DNA of 64,000 nt. It comes from Prochilodus magdalenae (lineage: Eukaryota; Chordata; Actinopteri; Characiformes; Prochilodontidae). The position numbers and the translations under genes were made by a program. Location of the stretch: the NCBI GenBank assembly GCA_024036415.1, contig JAMWET010000766.1, positions 50,001-114,000 of the forward strand, given 5' to 3'. The notes below the pieces were generated by a model that made no database searches, had not been told where the DNA came from, and saw only the letters and a program-made list of their open reading frames with translations. Positions 22,136 to 33,600 of the stretch are shown here, piece by piece. Numbering within the stretch: the first letter of the stretch is position 1; each line of letters begins with the position of its first letter.

Positions 22136-23335
22136 TGTAAGGAAGGAGAGATCAGACAGGTGAGAAGGAGAGATCAGACAGGTAAGATGGAGAGATTAGA
22201 CAGGTGAGAAGGAGAGATCAGACAGGTAAAATGGAGAGATTAGACAGGTGAGTAGGAGAGATCAGACAGGTGAGTAGTAGAGATCAGAAGGTAAGAAGGA
22301 GAGATCAGACAGGTGAGAAGGAGAGATCACACAGGTAAGAATGAGAGACCAGACAGGTAAGTAGGAGAGATCAGAAGGTAAGAAGGAGAGATCAGACAGG
22401 TAAGAATGAGAGATCAGACAGGTAAGAATGAGAGATCAGACAGGTAAGAAGGAGAGATTAGACAGGTGAGTAGTAGAGATCAGACAGGTAAGAAGGAGAG
22501 AGCAGACAGGTAAGATAGAGAGATCAGACAGGTGAGTATGAGAGATCAGACAGGTGAGAAGGAGAGATCAGACAGGTGAGTAGGAGAGATCAGACAGGTA
22601 AGAAGTAGAGATCAGACAGGTGAGAAGTAGAGATCAGACAGGTGAGCAGGAGAGATCAGACAGGTAAGAATGAGAGATCAGACAGGTAAGAAGGAGAGAT
22701 CAGACAGGTGAGAAGGAGAGATCAGGCGTGTAAGAATGAGAGATCAGACAGGTAAGAAGGAGAGATTAGACAGGTGAGTAGTAGAGATCAGACAGGTAAG
22801 AAGGAGAGAGCAGACAGGTAAGAAGGAGAGATCAGACAGGTGAGTAGGAGAGATCAGACAGGTGAGAAGGAGAGATTAGACAGGTGAGTAGGAGAGATCA
22901 GACAGGTAAGAAGTAGAGATCAGACAGGTGAGAAGGAGAGATCAGACAGGTAAGAATGAGAGATGAGACAGGTAAGAAGAAGAGATCAGACAGGTAAGGA
23001 GAGATCAGACAGGTGAGTAGGAGAGATCAGACAGGTGAGAAGGACAGATCAGACGTGTAAGAATGAGAGATTGGACAGGTAAGAAGGAGAGATTAGACAG
23101 GTGAGTAGTAGAGATCAGACAGGTAAAAAAAAAGATCAGACAGGTGAGTAGGAGAGATCAGACAGGTGAGAAGGAGAGATCAGACAGGTGAGTAGGAGAG
23201 ATCAGACAGGTAAGAAGGAGAGATCAGACGGGTAAGAAGGAGAGATCCGACAGGTCAGAAGGAGATATCAGACAGGTAAGATAGAGAGATCAGACAGGTA
23301 AGATAGAGAGATCGGACAGGTAAGAAGGAGCGAAA
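22130..23335 (+). repeat. 22-bp minisatellite carrying splice-donor-like motifs
   Basis: About 54 copies of a 22-bp unit built as GGAGAGATCAGACAGGTGAG plus AA, TA or GA. Every monomer contains CAGGTAAG or CAGGTGAG, which matches the vertebrate 5' splice-site consensus. Variants (TAGTAGAGAT, AATGAGAGAT, GGAGAGAGCAG) repeat in blocks. It is not in a recognised gene and lies on the strand opposite to both genes. Confidence 0.97.
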
Positions 23336-23820
23336 GGGTTCAGAGCTCTGTAGGGGAGCAGGAGAACTTTGAATGGTATGCAGTATTTTACAGGAAGCCA
23401 GTGGAGATGCTAAGGACGGGGGTAATATGGCCATGTGGGCGGGTGCAGGTAAGGAGAGGGGCGGCAGCACCATCAGCTCTATGCAGGCTCTTTGCCAGTG
23501 TCCCTCAGGGCTCTGTACTGTCTTCTGCTTTTTTTACACCATACTAAGTCTGCACAATATCAATATTTAATACACAATATCTCCACCATTGTAGTTTCAC
23601 TCCAAACATTTTACAGCTCATATGGTTTTCTAAATATTGATGTACAAGTCATCTGGTGGAAACTCCTGGATATTTTTCATATTCATATTATAAATCGCAG
23701 GGGGAAAAAATCGCAATGTCAATTATCTTTTTCCAAAATCGTGCAGACCCACTCTACTCCCGTTCTCTCTGTGAGGTATTTCCCTCTTCACTGTTATTCT
23801 GACAACACTCAGCTAATGCT
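23336..23820. other. Intergenic, nothing recognised
   Basis: The sequence immediately after the 22-bp array (GTTCAGAGCTCTGTAGGGGA...) may be the 3' continuation of the interspersed repeat interrupted by the array. The rest is unassigned. Confidence 0.4.
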
Positions 23821-23824
23821 TCTT

Positions 23825-24525
23825 CCCACCATCTGATAGGCAGGCTTTCAGTCACAACTCTGGAAGTCTGGATGACATCTCAACACCTGAAGCTCATCCC
23901 AGCAAGACAGCGCCCCGTGCATTCCTGGAGCTACAGATGCTCATCTGAGAACTTCTTGATCGTTCCGTCTGAAGAAGCAACTCGCTCCTGGCTAGTCTTC
24001 CCCTATGGGTCAGCAGGTCCTTTCCACTGATCCGGAATGCAGCAGCACGGCTCGTCTTCAGCGTTCCCAGGTTTATTTACTCCACTGCTGCACTCCCTTC
24101 ACTGGCTTCCTGTAGCTGCCTGCAGGAGTCACAAGTACAGCTCGGCCTGACCCACCATCTTTTGAAATGCATGGAAGACAAACATCAATCGTCTTGTCCG
24201 TCCTGATGCCCAGAGTGTGGGATGAACTTCCACTAGCTGTCCGAACAGCAGACTGAAGACCCTCTCTTTGTGAAGCATGTAGGTTAGCGCTAATCTGAGT
24301 ACGTGCAGTGTATTGCTCTGGGGTGTTTTGGTGGATTTGAATACTGGACTGGCATTGCTAGGAATGGCACTTATACTGTGTTTAACTTTTTAAAGTATTA
24401 CAGTAGGGCAAGTTGTCTGGAGTTGCTTTGTACTAGCTAGGATCCATTCTTTGACTGAACACAAAGTGCTGTTGTAAGTCATTCTGGATAACAGCATTAG
24501 CTAAATCACGTAAATGTAATAATCC
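23825..24525 (+). mobile_element. L2-like LINE 3' fragment (decayed)
   Basis: Contains GCTCCTGGCTAGTCTTCCCC, ATGCAGCAGCACGGCTCGTC, CTTCACTGGCTTCCTGTAGC and GTGGGATGAACTTCCACTAG, corresponding to the reverse-transcriptase C-terminus (S-L-L-A-G-L-P, N-A-A-A-R-L, L-H-W-L-P and W-N-E-L-P motifs) of CR1/L2-clade LINEs. It ends in a tail TCATTCTGGATAACAGCATT AGCTAAATCACG, resembling the first SINE's tail. Frames are broken. Confidence 0.7.
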
Positions 24526-24684
24526 GCTCATGATTGGATTTCTCTAGTGGATTGGATTTTTTCTTAGATTGGATTACAGCCTAGAGTTCTGATTATGTGA
24601 TCTGATAAACAGAGGTGGATAGGAGCTCAGTAATTGTGTATGTTTACCCTTACTCTGATTTCTTTCAGATTTCTCAGTGTGTGC

Positions 24685-25440
24685 ACATGTGGATGACCAG
24701 TTATCGTTCTCAGCTCATATAGCGAACCTGACCCGGTCATGCAGCTTCCTCCTCTACAACATCTGGAGGATATGACCCTTCCTCTCTCAGGAGGCCACCC
24801 AGCTGCTGGTCCAGTCTCAAGGCTAGACTACTGCAACTCGCTCCTGGCTGGTCTTCCTCTACGGGCCATCAGGCCCTTGCAACTGGTCCAGAATGTGGCA
24901 GCTCGACTCATCTTCAATCTTCACCCACGTCACTCCACTGCTGCACTCCCTTCACTGGCTTCCTGTTACTGCCAGGATCAGGTTTAAACTCTGATGCTCA
25001 CCTGCAAAGCCAAGACTGGACCAGCCCCACCCTCCTTATGGCAATGGTGAAGAGTTGAGCTGTACCTCGAGCCCTTCGCGCTTCAAGTACAGCTCGACTC
25101 GACCCGCCATCCCTGAAGACACATGGAGGACAAGCGTCCAGACTCTTCTCTGTCCTGGCTCCTAGATGGTGGAATGAACTCCCACTGGCTGTCTGAACAG
25201 CGGAGTCTCTCGCGGCCTTCAAACGCAGACTTGTGAGTGAGCTCTAGTAGATGTGTACGTTGTGTGTATGTACTTGTGTTGACCTTATAATGACCTTTCT
25301 CTTCTCTCCAGGTATGAGCACTGGGCTGGGGTTGCCAGGTAGTGCACTTTTAATTTATATATCTCTGTGTATTAATCTCTAGGTATCAGCGCTGACCCTT
25401 GTTCGGGCAGTGTCTGAGCTCATGGCGAGTTCTAGACTCT
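24685..25440 (+). mobile_element. L2-like LINE 3' fragment, second copy
   Basis: A better-preserved piece of the same family: a plus frame reads RLDYCNSLLAGLPLRAIRPL then QLVQNVAARLIFNLHPRHS, the typical C-terminal end of the CR1/L2 reverse transcriptase. It continues at nucleotide level to CCTAGATGGTGGAATGAACT CCCACTGGC near 25,170. The frame breaks after about 80 codons. 5'-truncated, as is normal for LINEs. Confidence 0.75.
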
Positions 25441-25940
25441 AACCTTCCTGTACTCGCTGGGAAACCTTATCCCACAGAACACTAAGCACGGTACTAGAAA
25501 CAGCAACACTGCAACCAGGTGGCAACAAAACACTACCACCATGAACCAGCTACATGCTTGACAAAATGAAGGCTTCGGATCTACAGCCGTGAATTGACGT
25601 GTAAAGCTTTGCGTCGCGTCACATTTCATTCTGTGCTTTCTTTGCTGGTAGCGAAGCAGAAATCTTAATCCCGCTCCTGCAGACCCAGGGTTTATCTGTT
25701 TATTCAATGGCATGTGTATGCGGTAAAGGGATTATTGACAAATTCCCATTTTCTGCAGTTATTGGATGACTAGTGAGGTGAATATGCTTAATGCTCATGT
25801 ACTACATCAAAATTTAAAGTGAAGAAATTCAGTTTACCATGAAATGGGCCGTTTACTAATATATGTGATCCCAAGGAACTTTGACACTCGGATACAATGT
25901 ACAGTAGTCCGTGTGTAGCTTGTATAACAGTGTTAGTCTG
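25441..25940. other. Intergenic, nothing recognised
   Basis: Unique-looking sequence between the LINE fragment and the left end of the Tc1-like element. The short minus frame at 25,432-25,713 resembles no known protein. Confidence 0.4.
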
Positions 25941-27182
25941 CTGTGCCCTCAAAATTACTCAACACACAGCCATTAATGTCGAAACCGCTGGTAACGAAAG
26001 TGACTATACCTCTAAGTGAAATGTACCCAGAGCGTCAGTGTTCTGTGTGGCCACCAGTATTTTCCAGACATGCCCCAACTCTCTTGGCGCATGGAGTTCA
26101 CTAGAGCTTCCCAGGTTGCCACTGGAATCCTCCTTCACTCCTCCAAGAAAACATCACGGAGCTGATGACCTTGCACTCCACCACCTTCCGTTTGAGGATG
26201 CCCCACAGATGCTCCATAGGGTTTAGGTTTGGAGACATGCTTGGCCAGTCCAGCACCTTCACCCTCAGTTTCTTTAGCAAGGCTGTGGTGGTCTTAGAGG
26301 TGTGTTTGGGGTCATTATCATGTTGGAGTATTGCCCTGTGGCCCGGTTTCTGAAGGGAGGGGATCATGCTCTGCTTCAATGTGTCACAGTACACTCTAGC
26401 TCCCTACAGCCGGCAGCACTCATGCATCCCCACACCATGACACTCCCACCACCATGCTGGACTGTAGGCAAGACACACTTGTCTTTGTACTCCTCACCTG
26501 GTGCCGCCACACACGCTTGACACCATCTGAACCAAATAGGTTTATCATGGTCTCACCAGACCACAGGACACGGTTCCAGTAGTCCATGTCCTTAGCCTGC
26601 ATCATCTTCAGAAGAGGCTTCCTTCTGGGTCGCCATGCCGACCAATCTGATACAGTGTGCGGCGTATGGTCTGAGCACTGACAGGCTGACCCCCACCCCT
26701 TTAATCTCTGCAGCGATGCTGGCAGCACCCCTACAACCTTTCCAAAAGACCACCTCTGGATATGATGCTGAGCACGTGCACTCAGCTTTTTTTGGTGGAC
26801 CATGACAAGGCCTGTTCTGAGTGGACCCGGTCCTGTTAGACCGCTGTATGGTCTTGGCCACCGTGCTGCCGCTCAGTTTCAGGGTGTGGGTTCCTCTTAT
26901 AGCCTCGGCCATCCTTATGTAGAGCTACACGTCTTTATTCAGATCCTCAGAGAGCTCTTTACCATGAGGGGCCACGTTGAACTTCCAGTGACCAGTGTGA
27001 GAGAGTGTGAGAGCGATACCAACAAATTTAACACACCTGCTCCCCATTCATACCTGAGACCTTGTGACACTAACGAGTCACATGACACAGGGATGGGGAA
27101 ATGGCTAATTGGGCACAGTTTGGTTTCGTTGCCAGCGGTTTAGACGTTCATGGCTGTGTGTTGAGTTATTCTGAGGGCAGAG
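25941..27182 (-). mobile_element. Tc1-like transposon with both terminal inverted repeats
   Basis: Both ends are present. The left end (25941 on) reads CTGTGCCCTCAAAATTACTC, then AACACACAGCCATTAATGTC and GAAACCGCTGGTAACGAAAG. The inverted right end (27,182 back) reads CTCTGCCCTCAGAATAACTC, then AACACACAGCCATGAACGTC and TAAACCGCTGGCAACGAAAC. The TIRs are about 60 bp and about 85% alike. A minus-strand transposase pseudogene fills the interior. Total length of about 1.24 kb is normal for a full-length Tc1 element. Confidence 0.9.
26100..26912 (-). pseudogene. Tc1-like transposase pseudogene
   Basis: In minus-strand order: LSGSTVAKTIQRSNRTGSTQ with NRPCHGPPKK (second helix-turn-helix and GRPR-like region), then WSAWRPRRKPLLKMMQAKD, MDYWNRVLWSGETMINLFGS, DGVKRVWRH, QHDNDPKHTSKTTTALLKKL and WPSMSPNLNPMEHLWGILKR. 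The second catalytic Asp and the Glu are visible, but the first catalytic Asp (V-L-W-S-D-E-T in the family) is Gly here. At least two frameshifts separate the pieces. Inactive. Confidence 0.92.
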
Positions 27183-27614
27183 CCAATGAACACTGTTATA
27201 CACACTGAACACTACCAGAGAGAATGCCAGAGAGAAGCAGTGAGCCTATTCAGGCTATACATGCGCTCCTGCTGGCGTTAAGCGTATTGTTTAATGGCTA
27301 GTAGTTAACGTTTAATGCATTATCCTCAGCAGTAATAGCCTGGGCTTAGTTCCCTAAAGCTTAGAAGCGTAGCAGGAAGATCATTACACTCAGATTAAAT
27401 GAATGCACTGAATTTATTATTTTTTAAAATATGTACATAATTTCCACACGAATGAGATTCATTACATTACGTGTCTCCTTCAGTTAATTTACTCTTTCTA
27501 TAATGTAGAAAACTGTATTCAGGAGGAAATGATATACAATTCTGGAGCAAGTAAACTCCGAGCAGTACATCGGAGGGTAGGGCCACTGTAAATAAGCACT
27601 GAGATTCATCAACG
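27183..27614. other. Intergenic, nothing recognised
   Basis: AT-rich, unique-looking. No coding or repeat signal before the minisatellite begins. Confidence 0.4.
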
Positions 27615-30600
27615 GCCCATAGCATTGTGGGCTCATTTAAAGGGTGGTGGTGAGTGGGGTTTGTTAAGGGCTCGTTTAGAGGGTGGTGGTGAGTGATGTT
27701 TGTTATGGACCCGTTTAGAGGGTGGTGGTGAGTGATTGTTAAGGACTTGTTTATAGGGCGGTGGAGAGTGATTGATAATGACTCGTTTAGAGGGCGGTGT
27801 TGAATGATGTTTCTTAATGACTCGTTTAGAGGGTGGTGGTAAGTGATGTTTGTTAAGGACTTGTTTAGAGGGTGGTGGTGAGTGATGTTTGTTAAGGACT
27901 TGTTTAGAAGGTGGTGGTGAGTGATGTTTCTTAATGACTCGTTTAGAGGGTGGTGGTAAGTGATGTTTGTTAAGGACTCGTTTAAAGGGCGGTGGTGAGT
28001 GATGTTTGTTAAGGACTTGTTTAGAGGGTGGTGGTGAGTGATGTTTGTTAAGGACTTGCTTAGAAGGTGGTGGTGAGTGATGTTTGAAAATGACTTGTTT
28101 AGAGGGTGGTGGTGAGGGGTTTGTTAAGGACTCGTTTAGAGGGTGGTGGTGAGTGATGTTTGTTAAGGACTTGTTTAGAGGGCGGTGTTGAATGATGTTT
28201 CTTAATGACTCGTTTAGAGGGTGGTGGTAAGTGATGTTTGTTAAGGACTCGTTTAGAGGGTGGTGGTGAGTGATGTTTGTTAAGGACTCGTTTAGAGGGT
28301 GGTGGTGAGTGATGTTTGTTAAGGACTTGTTTAGAGGGCGGTGTTGAGTGATGTTTCTTAATGACTCGTTTAGAGGGTGGTGGTAAGTGATGTTTGTTAA
28401 GGACTCGTTTAGAGGGCGGTGGTGAGTGATGTTTGTTAAGGACTTGTTTAGAGGGTGGTGGTGAGTGATGTTTGTTAAGGACTTGCTTAGAAGGTGGTGG
28501 TGAGTGATGTTTGAAAATGACTTGTTTAGAGGGTGGTGGTGAGGGGTTTGTTAAGGACTCGTTTAGAGGGTGGTGGTGAATGGGGTTTGTTAAGGACTCG
28601 TTTAGAGGGTGGTGGTGATTGGGGTTTGTTAAGGACTTGTTTAGAGGGTGGTGGTAAGTGATGTTTGTTAAGGACTTGTTTAGAGGGTGATGTTTGTTAA
28701 GGACTCGTTTAGAGGGTGGTGGTGAGTGATGTTTGTTAAGGACTTGTTTAGAGGGTGGTGGTGAGTGATGTTTGTTAAGGACTTGTTTAGAGGGTAGTGT
28801 TGAGTGATGTTTGTTAAGGACTTGTTTAGAGGGTGGTGGTGAGTGATGTTTGTTAAGGACTTGTTTAGAGGGTGGTGGTGAATGGGGTTTGTTAAGGACT
28901 CGTTTAGAGGGTGGTGGTAAGTGATGTTTGTTAAGGACTTGTTTAGAGGGTGGTGTTGAGTGATGTTTGTTAAGGACTTGTTTAGAGGGTGGTGGTGAGT
29001 GATGTTTGTTAAGGACTCGTTTAGAGGGTGGTGGTGAGTGATATTTGTTAAGGACTCGTTTAGAGGGTGGTGGTGAGTGATGTTTGTTAAGGACTTGTTT
29101 AGAGGGTGGTGTTGAGTGATGTTTGTTAAGGACTCAATTAGAGGGTGGTGGTGATTGGGGTTTGTTAAGGACTCGTTTAGAGGGTGGTGGTGATTGGGCT
29201 TTGTTAAGGACTCGTTTAGAGGGTGATGGTGAGTGATGTTTCTTAAGGACTCGTTTAGAGGGTGGTGGTGAGTGATGTTTGTTAAGGACTCATTTAGAGG
29301 GTGGTGGTCAGGGGTTTGTTAAGGACTCGTTTAGAGAGTGGTGGTGAGTGATGTTTGTTAAGGACTTGTTTAGAGGGTGGTGTTGAGTGATGTTTCTTAA
29401 TGACTCGTTTAGAGGGTGGTGGTGAGTGATGTTTGTTAAGGACTTGTTTAGAGGGTGGTGGTGAGTGATGTTTGTTAAGGACTTGTTTAGAGGGTGGTGG
29501 TGAGTGATGTTTGTTAAGGACTTGTTTAGAAGGTGGTGGTGAGTGATGTTTGAAAATGACTTGTTTAGAGGGTGGTGGTGAGTGGGGTTTGTTTAGGACT
29601 CGTTTAGAGGGTGGTGGTGAGTGATGTTTGTTACTGACTCGTTTAGAGGGTGGTGGTGAGTGGGGTTTGTTAAGGACTCGTTTAGAGAGTGGTGGTGAGT
29701 GATGTTTGTTAAGGACTCATTTAGAGGGTGGTGGTCAGGGGTTTGTTAAGGACTCGTTTAGAGAGTGGTGGTGAGTGATGTTTGTTAAGGACTCATTTAG
29801 AGGGTGGTGGTCAGGGGTTTGTTAAGGACTCGTTTAGAGGGTGGTGGTGAGTGATGTTAAGGACTCGTTTAGAGGGTGGTGATGATTGGGGTTTGTTAAG
29901 GACTTGTTTAGAGGATGGTGGTGAGGGGTTTGTTAGTGACTCGTTTAGAGAGTGGTGGTGAGTGATTGATAATGACTCGTTTAGAGGGCGGTGGTAAGTG
30001 ATGTTTATTAAGGACTTGTTTAGAGGGCGGTGTTGAGTGATGTTTCTTAATGACTCGTTTAGAGGGTGGTGGTGAGTGATGTTTGTTAAGGACTTGTTTA
30101 GAGGGCGGTGTTGAGTGATGTTTCTTAATGACTCGTTTAGAGGGTGGTGGTGAGTGATGTTTGTTAAGGACTTGTTTAGAGGGTGGTGGTGAGTGATGTT
30201 TGTTAAGGACTTGTTTAGAAGGTGGTGGTGAGTGATGTTTGTTAAGGACTTGTTTAGAGGGTGGTGGTGAGTGATGTTTGTTAAGGACTTGTTTAGAAGG
30301 TGGTGGTGAGTGATGTTTGAAAATGACTTGTTTAGAGGGTGGTGGTGAGTGGGGTTTGTTTAGGACTCGTTTAGAGGGTGGTGGTGAGTGATGTTTGTTA
30401 CTGACTCGTTTAGAGGGTGGTGGTGAGTGGGGTTTGTTAAGGACTTGTTTAGAGGGTGGTGGTGAGTGATGTTAAGGACTCGTTTAGAGGGTGGTGGTGA
30501 TTGGGGTTTGTTAAGGACTTGTTTAGAGGGTGGTGGTGAGGGGTTTGTTAGTGACTCGTTTAGAGAGTGGTGGTGAGTGATTGATAATGACTCGTTTAGA

Positions 30601-33600
30601 GGGCGGTGTTAAGTGATGTTTATTAAGGACTTGTTTAGAGGGCGGTGTTGAGTGATGTTTGTTAAGGACTCAATTAGAGGGTGGTGGTGATTGGGGTTTG
30701 TTAAGGACTCGTTTAGAGGGTGGTGGTGATTGGGCTTTGTTAAGGACTCGTTTAGAGGGTGATGGTGAGTGATGTTTCTTAAGGACTCGTTTAGAGGGTG
30801 GTGGTGAGTGATGTTTGTTAAGGACTTGTTTAGAGGGTGGTGGTGAGTGATGTTTGTTAAGGACTTGTTTAGAAGGTAGTGGTGAGTGATGTTTCTTAAG
30901 GACTTGTTTAGAGGGTGGTGGTGAGTGATGTTTGTTAAGGACTTGTTTAGAAGGTGGTGGTGAGTGATGTTTGAAAATGACTTGTTTAGAGGGTGGTGGT
31001 GAGTGGGGTTTGTTAAGGACTCGTTTAGAGGGTGGTGGTGAGTGATGTTTGTTACTGACTCGTTTAGAGGGTGGTGGTGAGTGATGTTTGTTAAGGGCTT
31101 GTTTAGAGGGTGGTGGTGAGTGGGGTTTGTTAAGGACTTGTTTAGAGGGTGGTGGTGAGGGGTTTGTTGAGGACTCGTTTAGAGGGTGGTGGTGATTGGG
31201 GTTTGTTAAGGACTCGTTTAGAGGGTGGTGGTGAGTGATGTTTGTTAAGGACTTGTTTAGAGGGTGGTGGTGAGTGATGTTTGTTAAGGACTTGTTTAGA
31301 GGGTGGTGGTGAGTGGGGTTTGTTAAGGACTTGTTTAGAGGGCGGTGTTGAGTGATGTTTGTTAAGGACTCGTTTAGAGGGTGGTGGTGAGTGATGTTTG
31401 TTAAGGACTCGTTTAGAAGGTGGTGGTAAGTGATGTTTGTTAAGGACTTGTTTAGAGGGCGGTGTTGAGTGATGTTTGTTAAGGACTCGTTTAGAGGGTG
31501 GTGGTGAGTGATGTTTGTTAAGGACTCGTTTAGAGGGTGGTGGTGAGTGATATTTGTTAAGGACTCGTTTAGAGGGTGGTGGTGAGTGATGTTTGTTAAG
31601 GACTCGTTTAGAGGGTGGTGGTGAGTGGGGTTTGTTAAGGACTCGTTTAGAGGGTGGTGGTCAGGGGTTTGTTAAGGACTCGTTTAGAGAGTGGTGGTGA
31701 GTGATGTTTGTTAAGGACTTGTTTAGAGGGTGGTGGTGAGTGATGTTAAGGACTCGTTTAGAGGGTGGTGGTGATTGGGGTTTGTTAAGGACTTGTTTAG
31801 AGGGTGGTGGTGAGGGGTTTAAGGACTCGTTTAGAGAGTGGTGGTGAGTGATTGATAATGACTCGTTTAGAGGGCGGTGGTAAGTGATGTTTATTAAGGA
31901 CTTGTTTAGAGGGCGGTGTTGAGTGATGTTTCTTAATGACTCGTTTAGAGGGTGGTGGTGAGTGATGTTTGTTAAGGACTTGTTTAGAGGGCGGTGTTGA
32001 GTGATGTTTCTTAATGACTCGTTTAGAGGGTGGTGGTGAGTGATGTTTGTTAAGGACTCGTTTAGAGGGTGGTGGTAAGTGATGTTCGTTAAGGACTCAA
32101 TTAGAGGGCGGTGGTGATTGGGGTTTGTTAAGGACTCGTTTAGAGGGTGGTGGTGAGTGATGTTTGTTAAGGACTCGTTTAGAGGGTGGTGGTAAGTGAT
32201 GTTCGTTAAGGACTCAATTAGAGGGCGGTGGTGATTGGGGTTTGTTAAGGACTCGTTTAGAGGGTGGTGGTGAGTGATGTTTGTTACTGACTCGTTTAGA
32301 GGGTGGTGGTGAGTGGGGTTTGTTAAGGACTTGTTTAGAGGGTGGTGTTGAGTGATGTTTGTTAAGGACTCGTTTAGAGGGTGGTGGTGATTGGGGTTTG
32401 TTAAGGACTCGTTTAGAGGGTGGTGGTGATTGGGGTTTGTTAAGGACTTGTTTAGAGGGTGGTGGTGAGTGATGTTTGTTAAGGACTCGTTTAGAGGGTG
32501 GTGGTGATTGGGGTTTGTTAAGGACTCGTTTAGAGGGTGGTGGTGAGTGGGGTTTGTTAAGGACTCGTTTAGAGGGTGGTGGTGAGTGATGTTTGTTAAG
32601 GACTCGTTTAGAGGGTGGTGGTGAGTGATGTTTGTTAAGGACTCGTTTAGAGGGCGGTGGTGAGGGGTTTGTTAAGGACTCGTTTAGAGGGTGGTGGTGA
32701 TTGGGGTTTGTTAAGGACTTGTTTAGAGGGTGGTGTTGAGTGATGTTTGTTAAGGACTTGTTTAGAGGGTGGTGTTGAGTGATGTTTGTTAAGGACTCGT
32801 TTAGAGGGTGGTGGTGAGTGATGTTTGTTAAGGACTTGTTTAGAGGGTGGTGGTGAGGGGTTTGTTAAGGACTCGTTTAGAGGGTGGTGGTGAGTGATGT
32901 TTGTTACTGACTCGTTTAGAGGGTGGTGGTGAGTGATGTTTGTTAAGGGCTTGTTTAGAGGGTGGTGGTGAGTGGGGTTTGTTAAGGACTTGTTTAGAGG
33001 GTGGTGGTAAGTGATGTTTGTTAAGGACTTGTTTAGAGGGTGGTGTTGAGTGATGTTTGTTAAGGACTCGTTTAGAGGGTGGTAGTGAGTGATGTTTGTT
33101 AAGGACTTGTTTAGAGGGTGGTGGTGAGTGGGGTTTGTTAACGACTTGTTTAGAGGGTGGTGTTGAGTGATGTTTCTTAATGACTCGTTTAGAGGGTGTG
33201 ATGACTGGGGTTTGTTAAGGACTCGTTTAGAGGGTGGTGGTAAGTGATGTTTGTTAAGGACTTGTTTAGAGGGTGGTGTTGAGTGATGTTTGTTAAGGAC
33301 TCGTTTAGAGGGTGGTGGTGAGTGGGGTTTGTTAAGGACTTGTTCAGAAGGTGGTGGTGAGTGTGGTTTGTTACTGACTCGTTTAGAGGGTGGTGGTGAG
33401 TGGGGTTTGTTACTGACTCGTTTAGAGGGTGGTGGTGAGTGGGGTTTGTTATTGACTCGTTTAGAGGGTGGTGGTGAGTGATATTTGTTAAGGACTCGTT
33501 TAGAGGCTGGTGGTGAGCGGGGTTTGTTATTGACTTGTTTAGAGGGTGGTGGTGAGTGATATCTGTTAAGGACTCGTTTAGAGGGTGGTGGTGAGCGGGG

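Noticed and set aside
22130..23335. Regularly spaced repeats that might suggest a CRISPR array
   Set aside because: Repeats are directly adjacent 22-bp units with no unique spacers, in a vertebrate genome.
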